Below, piece by piece: positions 32,931-41,087 of a DNA stretch of 64,000 bases. Below the pieces are notes generated by a model. It was not told where the DNA came from. It did not search any database and worked only from the letters and a program-made list of their open reading frames with translations. The translations under genes and the position numbers were made by a program. Source of the stretch: a virus; IMG/VR virus record IMGVR_UViG_3300010373_000039, positions 33,456 to 97,455 of that record; one strand, written 5' to 3'. Position 1 is the stretch's first letter. Each line of letters opens with the position of its first letter.

Positions 32931-33803
32931 TTACTTCAACTTGCCCAGGTCGTCAAGCTGCTTGATCGTGGCGCTGGTGTCGTGCCAAACACCCTTGATA
33001 TGCTGTTCGCTGAGCTTGGGGTGTTTCTTGCCGATGGTGGCAATGGTTTTTTCGATCGAAATTTTGGGGTTCTTGCAAACCAGTGCCCGGATCGCCTTGC
33101 GGCCGGCCACCAATTCCTCGCCGGTCGGTCCCGCCGCGTCCTTGGATTTGCCGCCCTTACCCTTGGACGACGAGGTTTTGTCGCCCTTTCCTCCTTTCTT
33201 GGATTTGGGTTTTTCGTCCTCCTCGTCGTCATCGTCCGCGTCGTCATCATCGGACTCCTCGTCGTCGTCCGAATCATCGTCGGATTCGTCATCATCGGAC
33301 TCCTCGTCCGAATCTTCGTCGTCATCCGCGCTGTCGTCGTCGGAATCGTCATCGTCCGATTCCTCGTCGTCATCGTCCGAATCGGAATCTTCATCATCGT
33401 CCGCCTCTTCGTCGTCGCCGTCGTCATCAGACTCTTCGTCATCATCGGATTCTTCGTCGTCCTCCCCCTCGTCGTCCGAATCGTCATCGTCGGACGTGTC
33501 GGAATCATCCGAATCATCGTCCTCGTCATCCTCCTCCGGCTCGTCCGCGCCGCCGTCGAAATCGTTCAACGGCTTCTTCTTTTTGGAATCTTCGTTGTCG
33601 TTGGCGATTTCGACGTTATCGCCCACCCAATCCTGCGCCTCCTGGGACAGCTTGGCGAACGCCTTTTCCTTCATGGTGTTCGCCGACTCCATCAACCGGT
33701 CCAAGTAGTCCTGCCGGTCCTCCTTCTTGCCCTGCGGCTTTTCCTTGGTCGCCGCCAACAATTCCGCTTCGATCTTGCTCGTCTTCGCCGTCTTTGTTCC
33801 CAT
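32931..33803 (-). CDS. Protein with long Asp/Ser/Glu low-complexity region
   Basis: 290 residues. An N-terminal helical segment (about 65 residues) is followed by a run of some 120 residues built from D, S and E, mostly in DDDS, EESDDD and DEDSD units, then a Lys-rich stretch, and a C-terminal 60-residue domain (RKAIRALVCKNPKISIEKT...) that looks like a winged helix. The acidic region may mimic DNA or bind basic host proteins. The C-terminal domain may bind DNA or a partner. Ribosome-binding site AAAGGAG precedes ATG 33803. A TATAAATA element lies 46 bases upstream. Confidence 0.75.
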   Translation of the reverse strand: MGTKTAKTSKIEAELLAATKEKPQGKKEDRQDYLDRLMESANTMKEKAFAKLSQEAQDWVGDNVEIANDNEDSKKKKPLNDFDGGADEPEEDDEDDDSDDSDTSDDDDSDDEGEDDEESDDDEESDDDGDDEEADDDEDSDSDDDDEESDDDDSDDDSADDDEDSDEESDDDESDDDSDDDEESDDDDADDDDEEDEKPKSKKGGKGDKTSSSKGKGGKSKDAAGPTGEELVAGRKAIRALVCKNPKISIEKTIATIGKKHPKLSEQHIKGVWHDTSATIKQLDDLGKLK

Positions 33804-33848
33804 AGTGGGACTCCTTTAGAATGAAAAATGGTCCGAACAATTCAACCC

Positions 33849-33856
33849 TATTTATA
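33849..33856 (-). promoter_or_regulatory. TATAAATA element upstream of acidic protein gene
   Basis: On the minus strand the sequence reads CGGATATAAATAGGGTTGAA. TATAAATA plus GG and TTG are shared with sites at 46923 and 47854 (minus) and partly 54476 (plus). It lies 46 bases from ATG 33803, inside the intergenic gap, a suitable position for a promoter. Confidence 0.45.
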
Positions 33857-33865
33857 TCCGATTTG

Positions 33866-34429
33866 CTATGCCAAAACCGCCTCGGGGGCGATTTTTAGGA
33901 AACTTAGCATTTCGGACACGACATCCCGATCCGCCTGCACCCGCCCGACGCGCCGCATGAAATCATTGACGGTTTCACGGGGTTTGCGTTTGGGCGGCCG
34001 TGACGATTTGGTTAGGAAGTAGACAATATTTTGAAGGTGTGGTGGGGCGGATGACATGTCCAAATTAACCTCACCGAATCCGTAGAACCGTCCCTGCCGC
34101 CGTTCCATCCAATTTTCCCGCCGGCGCACGTCGGTTGCGTTGCGGGCGATGTGTTTGACGGATCGTTTCAACGCAATCTTATGAACGGCGTTCGTAAACG
34201 ATGTTCGGAATAATCCGGCGAAATGCTCCGGGGATATGGGTTTTTCATCATCCCAATATTTCCGGAAGCATTTTACAAACACGTATCGTGCCTCTCCCAT
34301 TAGATCGTCCACGTCCATATAGGGTCGCGTGCGCCACACATTTCTATTGCAGAAGTTGAGTGCCCAACCCGCCAATGGTCCGTCGAATTGGGGACGTAGG
34401 CGCGGACGATGCCTCAGCACTTTTCCCAT
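33866..34429 (-). CDS. RNA polymerase sigma factor-like protein
   Basis: 187 residues from ATG 34429, preceded by AAAGGACAAACC. Region-2-like features: NRNVWRTRPYMDVDDLMGEA, CFRKYWDDEKPISPEHF and FTNAVHKIALKR, resembling the segment of phage T4 gp55 in which DDE-M-x-D-A precedes a nFDeek-npfaYFTqi region. No regions 3-4 are visible, as in gp55. It could direct host RNA polymerase to late or middle promoters, possibly the TATAAATA sites. Lies in the same operon as primase but with its own leader. The family call is by motif. Confidence 0.6.
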   Translation of the reverse strand: MGKVLRHRPRLRPQFDGPLAGWALNFCNRNVWRTRPYMDVDDLMGEARYVFVKCFRKYWDDEKPISPEHFAGLFRTSFTNAVHKIALKRSVKHIARNATDVRRRENWMERRQGRFYGFGEVNLDMSSAPPHLQNIVYFLTKSSRPPKRKPRETVNDFMRRVGRVQADRDVVSEMLSFLKIAPEAVLA

Positions 34430-34536
34430 GGTTTGTCCTTTCCGTGTTTGGGAATAGCCCATTGCCCCGGATATGATGTACGTCCATTACTATGTTCCCG
34501 GCCGGAGCAACCGGGGTTTTACTAAATACTAGCCAA

Positions 34537-35529
34537 TCATTTTAAGTTTGCAATTGCGTTCCGAATAATTGACATGATGACCGGCCGCACCTCGCGGGGG
34601 TACAAATCCCCGGCATCATCCCGGTATTCGGGTGTACGTCCGATGATGGGCCGAATGTTCGACAATCGTAGGGATAGGTCGTAAACCGGCCCCTCGGCCC
34701 CTATATCAAATAGAAGCACCGTGTAGTCGTATTTGGACGCCAACCGTTGGATTAACGAAACCTGGTAGTCAATGAATTGGGTTCCCAACGTGCCCACCCC
34801 CCGGATGCCCCAGCGCCGGCCATAAAAATCAATTTTGTAGGCATCCCACGGCCCCTCGATCACGGTCAATACCCGTTTGTTGGGTGCGGCTAGGGCCGGG
34901 CCGTGGTTGAATAGTGCCCGTTTGGTGGTTTCGTCATGCGGCCACGTATCGTACCGCAATTTGGCGGTCCCGATCGCGCGGCCCTGCCAACCGATGACAC
35001 GTTGTTTGTGGTCGATCAACGGACAAATGACCCGACGTTTCCATTTACCCTCTAAACAAAACCGCAATTGGTAGTCCCGGCAAAACCGATCCACGTCCTC
35101 CGGATTGAATTTCCGGTTGATGATGTATTGCCGGAAGAAGCTTGGAACATTGTCGATGGTGCGGAATTCATCCGGGAATTCCAAGGATTCGGGATGGGTG
35201 GTTTGTAAATCGTCGGTCGCCAACTCCTGTTCCAACGAATCCCATGATTCCCCGGTGGGCACGGCGTCGGTGTCGCCGGCAATGCGTTTGGCCTCGTCCC
35301 ACGAACATCCCTTAAAATATTGGATGATTTTAACCGGCGAACCGCCCTTGTGCTCCGGGTTGCGCCAACACGCCCAACCGCCGGATTCGGGACTAAGGCC
35401 AAGATGTTCGGAGGGATCATCCCCGCAAAACGGACACGCAATGGACACCCAACCTTTTTTCGTGTTGGGTCCGGACGTAACGTAGGGTACGCCCACCTCA
35501 TTTAGAAATTGCTCGTAGTCGAATTTCAT
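34537..35529 (-). CDS. DNA primase (DnaG-like, zinc finger plus Toprim)
   Basis: 330 residues. The zinc-binding part is SIACPFCGDDPSEHLGL...WACW (C32, C35, H42, C54). The Toprim domain contains VLTVIEGPWDAYK (E225) and VLLFDIGAEG (D275 followed by G instead of a second D, as in some phage primases). The intermediate RNA polymerase basic region is present. There is no helicase domain. DnaB is separate at 45-47 kb. The start overlaps the stop of the next gene (ATGA). It would synthesise primers for lagging-strand replication. Confidence 0.85.
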   Translation of the reverse strand: MKFDYEQFLNEVGVPYVTSGPNTKKGWVSIACPFCGDDPSEHLGLSPESGGWACWRNPEHKGGSPVKIIQYFKGCSWDEAKRIAGDTDAVPTGESWDSLEQELATDDLQTTHPESLEFPDEFRTIDNVPSFFRQYIINRKFNPEDVDRFCRDYQLRFCLEGKWKRRVICPLIDHKQRVIGWQGRAIGTAKLRYDTWPHDETTKRALFNHGPALAAPNKRVLTVIEGPWDAYKIDFYGRRWGIRGVGTLGTQFIDYQVSLIQRLASKYDYTVLLFDIGAEGPVYDLSLRLSNIRPIIGRTPEYRDDAGDLYPREVRPVIMSIIRNAIANLK

Positions 35530-36005
35530 TTCCCGGTGTTACTTTGACGTTTTTGGGCCTGCATCATCAACACCCAAACCGCGCGATCCGAGTAATTGGA
35601 TAAATCCAAACCCAAGCCCTTACATATTTGGCGGTATTGATTGACCGTTTCACGGCGGCGTTTTACTACCTCGTCCACGGTGACCGGACGGCCGTAAAGA
35701 TTAGCCAACTCCATCGCAGCGCATTCATCGCGGGGAAACGCTAACTCGTCGATCGGTTTGCATTCGGGCGGATTACTCTCTAGTTTGGTGTCATGCTCGC
35801 GGACGTATATAGTGTAATTACGTTCCGGGCCGGGGAAACACGCGGCGGTTTTGACACACGTGTATTGCATCCGAATGCATTTACAATGACGGCACGTAAA
35901 GAAATCGCCGGTGAGTACCGCCCAATACAGATCACGGTTGCCCTCGAAACGTCGCACGACGGCACGTCGTTTTTCCTTGACCAATTTTTCCCAATCGTGG
36001 TTCAT
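35526..36005 (-). CDS. Cysteine-bearing protein upstream of primase
   Basis: 159 residues from ATG 36005, whose ATGA overlaps the previous stop. Translational coupling with the GIY-YIG-like gene and with primase is likely. A CRHCKC cluster near residue 37 followed by YTCVKTAAC could bind zinc. The remainder is helical with TVDEVVKRRRETVNQYRQIC. No enzyme motif found. Possible roles include regulation or a primase partner, but this is only position-based. Confidence 0.55.
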   Translation of the reverse strand: MNHDWEKLVKEKRRAVVRRFEGNRDLYWAVLTGDFFTCRHCKCIRMQYTCVKTAACFPGPERNYTIYVREHDTKLESNPPECKPIDELAFPRDECAAMELANLYGRPVTVDEVVKRRRETVNQYRQICKGLGLDLSNYSDRAVWVLMMQAQKRQSNTGK

Positions 36006-36286
36006 GTAAAACTTCTCGGCAACCCAGTTCCAGCGCTTCCACTGCAAATGGGACACAACGGAGCTAATCCACGTCCCTTCATCCGTCGTTCATCATCCCG
36101 CGACAATCCGGGCCATGTGCGGGCCAATTGAAATCCAATGCCGGCGGCGGTGACCACCTCTAATAAACGTGCCCCACGTCCGGCCCGATGTCGTTCCAAT
36201 CGTTTATCCAAACCACCATCGGCGCAAAACCCAAGGTAATGGCCGGCATGTTTGAACCGTTGGTTGAAATGAAGTAGGTACACCAT
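36002..36286 (-). CDS. GIY-YIG-like phage protein
   Basis: 94 residues from ATG 36286, overlapping the upstream stop (TAATG). MVYLLHF...HAGHYLGF...RLERHRAGRGARL has the fold pattern of a degenerate GIY-YIG domain, with the first Tyr in VYLLHF, HYLG for YIG, and R-L-x-x-H for the next helix. FQLARTWPG and GLAPLCPIC conclude it. This family is common as a small phage protein. The CPIC at the end suggests metal binding. Activity as a nuclease is not certain because the catalytic glutamate is not obvious. Confidence 0.7.
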   Translation of the reverse strand: MVYLLHFNQRFKHAGHYLGFCADGGLDKRLERHRAGRGARLLEVVTAAGIGFQLARTWPGLSRDDERRMKGRGLAPLCPICSGSAGTGLPRSFT

Positions 36287-36498
36287 TAAAACCCCTTGAT
36301 TTCTTTGGTGGCACCACACTTTTGACATACTAGGTCGATTGACCCGTATATTCCGGTTTGGCTGCTTCCCATCGCCAAACTGTCATCGATTTTCACGTCG
36401 GTCGATCCGCAAGACAAACATTTGATTTGGAATTCACCGGGATGGGGCAGATTCACTAGGTCGGGCGGCGGGTCATCAATGCGGCGGATTTTAGACAT
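36286..36498 (-). CDS. Small zinc-ribbon protein
   Basis: 70 residues. Two CxxC pairs, CLSC at about residue 27 and CQKC at about residue 58, are separated by 27 residues, the pattern of a zinc ribbon. The short N-terminal IRRIDDPPPDL is acidic and Pro-rich. It could bind nucleic acid or RNA polymerase. Immediately upstream on the minus strand (36507-36530) is a near copy of the end of the 62-residue gene at 37019-37054. Confidence 0.6.
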   Translation of the reverse strand: MSKIRRIDDPPPDLVNLPHPGEFQIKCLSCGSTDVKIDDSLAMGSSQTGIYGSIDLVCQKCGATKEIKGF

Positions 36499-36531
36499 AA
36501 CTATCTCTTTGGTTTGAACACACGTTTGGGC

Positions 36532-36768
36532 TCATGTTATGGTCCCGGACAATCGGGTGCCCGTTTGTGGGATATTCCATCCAATGTCCGATATTTTGTA
36601 ACCCATCGCTCCCCCAACAAAACCGGCTCTTATGCTTCGTTCGATGCGGACACAACTACAAGCGGTGCAAACGCTAATGCGAGCATCAGGGAAAGGATTG
36701 CCCAACCCACGATCCCTTATGAACCGATCACGTTCTACAGGATCGATGATGTTTCGCCACACATGCAT
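36532..36768 (-). CDS. Small protein, uncertain
   Basis: 78 residues from ATG 36768, which shares its A with the TGA of the upstream gene (TGATG) and has GAGGG upstream. The translated product contains CTACSC and a Gly-rich hydrophobic segment AGFVGGAMGY, but no recognised domain. The opposite strand also has an open frame over the same bases, so coding potential is not decisive. I keep it because it is embedded in the coupled chain of the operon. Confidence 0.4.
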   Translation of the reverse strand: MHVWRNIIDPVERDRFIRDRGLGNPFPDARISVCTACSCVRIERSIRAGFVGGAMGYKISDIGWNIPQTGTRLSGTIT

Positions 36769-37022
36769 CACAAACCCTCATGGATAATGTGTGTCCCCGG
36801 TTTTGCCAGCTTGCGTTCGGGTTTGCTGAATTTCTCCTCGTAAAGAACCTGTTTAGCCTTACCAAGCACCGATCCGGGAAGGCCCGCGGTCTCTTTTACC
36901 AAAATGCGACGAGGATGTTCTTTGGTGTCAAAATGCACCTCGAATTCCCCGTCAACCAACCGGTTATCCGCGTCCGCGAACCCGACGATCAATTTTTGGC
37001 CGGGTTGAATTAAAATAATCAT
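36768..37022 (-). CDS. Small protein, beta-rich, unknown
   Basis: 84 residues from ATG 37022, overlapping the upstream stop by four bases (ATGA). It begins with a hydrophobic strand MIILIQPGQKLIVGF and continues with FEVHFDTKEHPRRILVKE. It may be a small ligand-binding or protein-protein interaction module. The stop overlaps the next gene. No homologue recognised. Confidence 0.5.
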   Translation of the reverse strand: MIILIQPGQKLIVGFADADNRLVDGEFEVHFDTKEHPRRILVKETAGLPGSVLGKAKQVLYEEKFSKPERKLAKPGTHIIHEGL

Positions 37023-37207
37023 CGGTTTCCCTTTGGTTTGAACACCCGTTTGGGGATTACCCACCCGTATTTACCACCCAACACCACAACCACCGGAATT
37101 CCACGGATCGTGCCTTGGTTGACCATCGTATACCAATGCCCGCGCCGGATCGGGCCGTAGGACCGGTGCGCGGTGACGTTCCGGTAGCGACGGTGCCGGT
37201 AGGTCAT
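37019..37207 (-). CDS. Small basic protein
   Basis: 62 residues. It is rich in Arg, Lys, His and Tyr (MTYRHRRYRNVTAHRS, RRGHWYTM) and ends with VIPKRVFKPKGNR. Charge suggests nucleic acid binding. The start ATGA overlaps the stop of the upstream gene at 37204. The last coding bases are almost repeated at 36507-36530, suggesting a local duplication. Confidence 0.5.
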   Translation of the reverse strand: MTYRHRRYRNVTAHRSYGPIRRGHWYTMVNQGTIRGIPVVVVLGGKYGWVIPKRVFKPKGNR

Positions 37208-37659
37208 CGGCTGTAGTGGAAAAACACCACCATCGCTTCGGCGGTCGCCATGGCGGTGATGATGATCGTCCCGATAATCGCCACCGCACGGGTCCGGTAC
37301 ACCTTGATTTGTTGGTACACCACCTCGCGGCTGTCGTCGAAAATCTTGCGCTGCTCGGGTTTAAGCTTCAGCCAACATTTATTGCATATCCCCCATTGGT
37401 TCAACAAAACCTTGGCGCTTTGACACTTGGAGCAACGCAGGTCGCCGGGAAAGATTTGTTTGATTTCCATGATGGGTTCCTTGGTTTGTTTTGAATAAAC
37501 GTCCGGTTCAAACGGTTCGTTCAAACCCATTATCCCCGCTTCAATGACGGCCAACGGAAACAAAAATGCCTTCCTGGTATCAGGGGCGATCCACCAAATA
37601 TCCATATGCTGGTGCCAACCCTTGTTGACCAACGCTATTTTTGCCTGGGTTTTCGTCAT
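37204..37659 (-). CDS. Zinc-ribbon protein with C-terminal membrane helix
   Basis: 151 residues from ATG 37659, overlapping the upstream stop (ATGA). GGACAAAC lies upstream. CSKC and CNKC around residues 75-95 form a zinc ribbon. The last 30 residues (AVAIIGTIIITAMATAEAMVVFF) are a probable transmembrane helix. Alternative internal start at MEIKQIFPGDL would give only the ribbon and helix. Could be membrane-tethered regulator. Unknown family. Confidence 0.55.
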   Translation of the reverse strand: MTKTQAKIALVNKGWHQHMDIWWIAPDTRKAFLFPLAVIEAGIMGLNEPFEPDVYSKQTKEPIMEIKQIFPGDLRCSKCQSAKVLLNQWGICNKCWLKLKPEQRKIFDDSREVVYQQIKVYRTRAVAIIGTIIITAMATAEAMVVFFHYSR

Positions 37660-38738
37660 TTCCGTTTGTCCTTGATTTTGGCCAGTGCCGGCACGACCGC
37701 ACCATCCCAATGCTTGGATGCCCGCGACAAATCATCGCGATGTTTATCCTCCTTTAATTCCAGCGCGTTATATTTGTCGTCGGCGCGGTATTCGGCGATT
37801 GTATCCGTAATCAGCGAATCCAGCACCGTTGGTTCCAATGCATCCAATTCCCAGCTTTCCGGTCCGTATTGCCGGACGTATTTTTTGAACCGGCTATCCG
37901 TGGATTTGGCCGGGTTCGGTGGTGGATTGTATTCCTCAACCTGGTCCATATTCAGCGCGATCCGGCGAATACGGATACCGTCGTGGCCGGTCCGATCCTT
38001 GATGGATTTGCGCACGTGATCGTATGCGTCCTTGGATTTGAACGACGCGCTTCCCTTAACCACCTCATGGTAGTAATCGACGTACAGGAAATGGTTCAAC
38101 CGTTCCTGGATGTCGCGGGTCATATCGATGCCGGACGGGTCGTGGTCGCCTAGATGCAAAATGATTGGCGATTGTCCGGCCATGACGTATTCCTTCAATC
38201 GTTGCGCCGCCTCCCACATGGACGACATGGACGTATAACCACGGCACGAGAACGCGGACACATCCATCGCGTGCGCCGATTTTTTAACAATGCCCTCCAA
38301 CGCATCCTTTTCCACCCATACCTCAACCCGGTTTTTCTGGTCCACCCATTTATCCAACCGGAACGCCACGCCGCACGTATGAACGATATCCGCCGGGCTG
38401 TCCCAATGCGGAACCTTTTCCAATTCCCGTGTCCGATCCTCGATCGATTCCCAATCGACGTACCCGCCCATCCGGGCATCGCTAAGGATGTCACCCAACC
38501 ATGTGTAGTTGGGTTGGGCGTTTTTGGTGCCGTTTGGGTCCTCGATCCATTTGGAACCAGTCCATGAATACTTGCGGTCATCGGGGAATAGATCGGCCGC
38601 GACAAACCGGTAATAAATTTGTCTCACCGTAAGCTTGTAACCTTGGTCCATGTATTGCGAAATGATGTCATTGGCCTTGGTCACGGCGTCCAACTTGTCG
38701 CCGGTAAATCGCTTGATCTTGTATGTTCGTGTCGGCAT
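37656..38738 (-). CDS. Spo11/topoisomerase VI A-like protein (Topo mini-A candidate)
   Basis: 360 residues. LTVRQIYYRFVAADLF (residues 36-51) resembles the 5Y-CAP motif of Spo11 and Top6A, with Y43 in the place of the catalytic tyrosine (consensus R-x-I-Y-Y-x-x-x-x-L-F). A Toprim domain follows: EVWVEKDALEG (E143) and ILHLGDHDPSGIDM (D198, D200). No B-subunit ATPase gene is seen. Free-standing A-like proteins of this type (Topo mini-A) have been reported in mobile elements and viruses, where the activity is little known. It may cleave or bind phage DNA, or act as a replication-linked nuclease. Confidence 0.7.
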   Translation of the reverse strand: MPTRTYKIKRFTGDKLDAVTKANDIISQYMDQGYKLTVRQIYYRFVAADLFPDDRKYSWTGSKWIEDPNGTKNAQPNYTWLGDILSDARMGGYVDWESIEDRTRELEKVPHWDSPADIVHTCGVAFRLDKWVDQKNRVEVWVEKDALEGIVKKSAHAMDVSAFSCRGYTSMSSMWEAAQRLKEYVMAGQSPIILHLGDHDPSGIDMTRDIQERLNHFLYVDYYHEVVKGSASFKSKDAYDHVRKSIKDRTGHDGIRIRRIALNMDQVEEYNPPPNPAKSTDSRFKKYVRQYGPESWELDALEPTVLDSLITDTIAEYRADDKYNALELKEDKHRDDLSRASKHWDGAVVPALAKIKDKRK

Positions 38739-38742
38739 AGTC

Positions 38743-39132
38743 CTAATCCGGTAGTATTTCCTTGACCTTTCTATAGGTGAGATGGTTGTCGGCCGGATTG
38801 CCTAGGCGGGCCAAGTATTTCAAATCGCACAATTTCCTGAGCGATTGATAGACGGCACCCTCGGTCAAACCGGATAGTTGCCGCGCTTTGTAAACGTCGG
38901 CTACGGTAAATTCCTCACCGATCTCGATCCAATCGCCGACGTAGTTAGAAACCCGCTGCATGGCGGTGAGTTTCGGTTTGCCGGTATCGGTCACCTTCTT
39001 GGCTGTTTTGGTCCCGGGATTGCCGCCGCCCAACCGTTCCAGCGTTTCAATGGCGTCGATTGCCGTTTTGTATTCCTGTTGTGCGAGTTTTAGCCGCGTT
39101 TCGACGGCCCGGCGTAGATCGGTCAATCGCAT
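38743..39132 (-). CDS. Winged-helix protein with N-terminal coiled-coil
   Basis: 129 residues. N-terminal helix of Lys/Glu/Leu residues (residues 5-35), a linker rich in Lys/Thr, then DVYKARQLSGLTEGAVYQSLRKLCDLKYLARLG, a winged helix pattern (DNA-recognition helix AVYQSLRKL). It overlaps the preceding gene by 86 bases, but in a different frame, and both seem real. Probably a DNA-binding regulator of this operon, although it could be structural. Confidence 0.6.
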   Translation of the reverse strand: MRLTDLRRAVETRLKLAQQEYKTAIDAIETLERLGGGNPGTKTAKKVTDTGKPKLTAMQRVSNYVGDWIEIGEEFTVADVYKARQLSGLTEGAVYQSLRKLCDLKYLARLGNPADNHLTYRKVKEILPD

Positions 39133-39427
39133 GGTTCATCGCTCCGTTAATTATGACCCGTTCGGCCCCCAACATGTGATCCACCGATTTAGCCACCTCG
39201 CGCATGACGGTTAAATTTCCCTCCACCACGCGACCCAAATGGTATTTGTCGGTGCCGCTGCGGATTTCCTTTAATTTCATACCGGCCCGCCGCGACAACC
39301 GGTACGATACCTGGGCCACCGTCAACCCGGTGGCCATGGCGATGTAGCCCATGGGACGGCCGATCGCGGCCAAATGTAAAACCTTACGGTCCCGGACCGA
39401 ATCGACGAAATTAACCCTTCCGTTCAT
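39047..39427 (-). CDS. Helix-turn-helix protein
   Basis: 126 residues from ATG 39427, chosen over ATG 39433 because AAAGGAG is correctly spaced for it. The GYIAMATGLTVAQVSYRLSRRAG segment (about residues 30-52) is a helix-turn-helix with a G-L-T-x-x-x-V-S-x-R-L core, as in repressor or sigma-region-4 type domains. The C-terminal 60 residues are helical and basic. It is the first gene after a strong promoter with a perfect 10-bp inverted repeat, so it may bind this operator to regulate itself. Ends 86 bases into the next frame. Confidence 0.6.
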   Translation of the reverse strand: MNGRVNFVDSVRDRKVLHLAAIGRPMGYIAMATGLTVAQVSYRLSRRAGMKLKEIRSGTDKYHLGRVVEGNLTVMREVAKSVDHMLGAERVIINGAMNHAIDRSTPGRRNAAKTRTTGIQNGNRRH

Positions 39428-39452
39428 TGACATGCTCCTTTGGATCATTACA

Positions 39453-39494
39453 ACTATTACTAATACATAGTAATAGTATCGGTGGGAAAGTCAA
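39453..39494 (-). promoter_or_regulatory. Promoter with 10-bp inverted repeat upstream of HTH gene
   Basis: On the minus strand TTGACT (39489-39494), 16-base spacer and TACTAT (39467-39472) form a sigma70-like promoter. Overlapping the -10 is the perfect inverted repeat ACTATTACTA (39453-39462) / TAGTAATAGT (39468-39477) with five bases between, a likely operator. Half sites recur at 45430, 52110, 52822 and 53953. Confidence 0.65.
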
Positions 39495-39509
39495 CAAAAA
39501 TTCTAAAAA

Positions 39510-41087
39510 TTAGTGACGCCGAGCAAGAAAATTGACAGGAACGGTGCCGTCCACAATCGCATCCATCAAATCCTTACCTTGTTTTTGCATTTTCAACAAA
39601 CGGGTGTCGATTGATCCCCGCACCGCGTAATCCATGACGAACACCGAGCGTTTTTGTCCCATGCGGTGGCACCGCTTGAGCATTTGTTTCCGCATCTTGG
39701 GATCGGATGGCGGCTCGAAGAACATCACATAGTTACCGACCTGCCAATTGCCCCCGAACGCGCCGGCGCTGGACGACACCAACACCCGTACCGATGGATC
39801 GTTGAATGCATGGGCGATGTCCCGTTTCAATTTTGCCGGCGTACCGGACCACAACCGGATATGTTTGATTTTAGCCTTCGTCAACGCGTCACTGATGATT
39901 TGCCCGGTTTGGTTGTAGTGATGGAACACCACGATTTTGCGTTTGGGCGAGATATCATGAATGTCGGCCAGCAACGCATCCAATTTCGGGTTTTCCTTGA
40001 AACGGATGATGGATTTGTCCCCGGCCTCGGTTTTCAACACCAAATAACCGGCGGTAATGGATCGCATCCGGTGGAACGGATTATCCGATACCTTCACCGC
40101 TTGGGCAATTTGTTGTTCCCGTAATTGCTCGACCAACCGATCGTAGTATTTCCAGGTTTCTCGTGGGAATTCCACCAACCGGGTAATCGGAACGATTTTG
40201 GGCAAATCCAAGCATTCGTTTTCCTCATATCGGATCGACCGATTGCGGATCATGCGATTAAGCAACCATTTCTTGCGACGGTCGAATTTCCACTCCATCC
40301 CACCCCAATAGTTGCGCTTGCCCCGGAAGAATGCGCCACGGTACAACGCCATGGTCTCGCCCAATGTTTCACCACCGTCGATCACGTGGAATTGTGCCCA
40401 CAATGGCGTCGGATCGTTGCCCATGGGGGTTCCGGTCAACGCATAGGCGGCGCGGGTGGTTTCGGACCATGACAGCGATTTGCACATCCGGTAGGTCATG
40501 GAATTTGCACTGCCGAACGCGGTCGATTCATCGAATGTAAGAAAACCGAATTGTGCCGCCACCTTGTCCACTAATTTGTAATCGATTTTCCAACCCCGGG
40601 CGGTTTTCCGTTTCTTAGCCTTCTTGTTGCACACCAACGACAACAACCCCATGTAGGTAATAATCACCACATCGGCGCTGGGGTCCATCAATTGCTGCCA
40701 CCGCTTGGTTGATCCGTTGCCGTCCACGCCCACCGGTTTAAGGCCGGTTTGCTTGCGTATTTCGTCGCACCATTGCCCAACGTTCGATGCGTTGGGGACG
40801 GTGACCAGCATTTTGATTTTGGGATTGCGCCGGCGGCGGTAGTGGCTATATAATGCCAACGAAATCAACGATTTGCCCAACCCCGGATCGTAGAACAACA
40901 AATAACGCCGGCGCTGCAGGCATAGAAGAAAACCAACGCGCTGGTGGTGCCGAAGTTTGTTGCTTAATTTGGGTGGGTGCGATTCCCGGTACATCCGCAA
41001 AATACGTTTGCGGGGTAGACGTTTGGCCCGTGCGCTGTCGCGAAGGGGCCGGTCCATCCATCGTTGTACCGCAATCGGGGAGATCAT
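39510..41087 (-). CDS. SNF2/DEAD-like helicase
   Basis: 525 residues. Motif I is DPGLGKS (67-73) and motif II is DESTAF (186-191), in place of DEAH. Motif III appears as YALTGTPMGN. Motif V/VI is around VSSSAGAFGGNW and RCHRMGQKRSV. These are the helicase motifs of SNF2-type ATPases, with an N-terminal HHQRVGFLL Q-motif. In phages such proteins remodel DNA or replication complexes (similar to T4 UvsW-type function). It follows a small gene with which it overlaps by ATGA. Not a standard primary replicative helicase. Confidence 0.8.
   Translation of the reverse strand: MISPIAVQRWMDRPLRDSARAKRLPRKRILRMYRESHPPKLSNKLRHHQRVGFLLCLQRRRYLLFYDPGLGKSLISLALYSHYRRRRNPKIKMLVTVPNASNVGQWCDEIRKQTGLKPVGVDGNGSTKRWQQLMDPSADVVIITYMGLLSLVCNKKAKKRKTARGWKIDYKLVDKVAAQFGFLTFDESTAFGSANSMTYRMCKSLSWSETTRAAYALTGTPMGNDPTPLWAQFHVIDGGETLGETMALYRGAFFRGKRNYWGGMEWKFDRRKKWLLNRMIRNRSIRYEENECLDLPKIVPITRLVEFPRETWKYYDRLVEQLREQQIAQAVKVSDNPFHRMRSITAGYLVLKTEAGDKSIIRFKENPKLDALLADIHDISPKRKIVVFHHYNQTGQIISDALTKAKIKHIRLWSGTPAKLKRDIAHAFNDPSVRVLVSSSAGAFGGNWQVGNYVMFFEPPSDPKMRKQMLKRCHRMGQKRSVFVMDYAVRGSIDTRLLKMQKQGKDLMDAIVDGTVPVNFLARRH

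Noticed and set aside
32562-33824. Plus-strand frame of 420 residues opposite the acidic protein, looking like a multi-pass membrane protein
   Set aside because: Same effect: antisense of Asp/Ser/Glu codons gives Val/Ile/Phe runs. The minus strand has proper start, ribosome-binding site and terminator.
36514-36843. Plus-strand frame of 109 residues
   Set aside because: All neighbours run on the minus strand and the frame lacks a ribosome-binding site, though coding potential of both strands is weak here.
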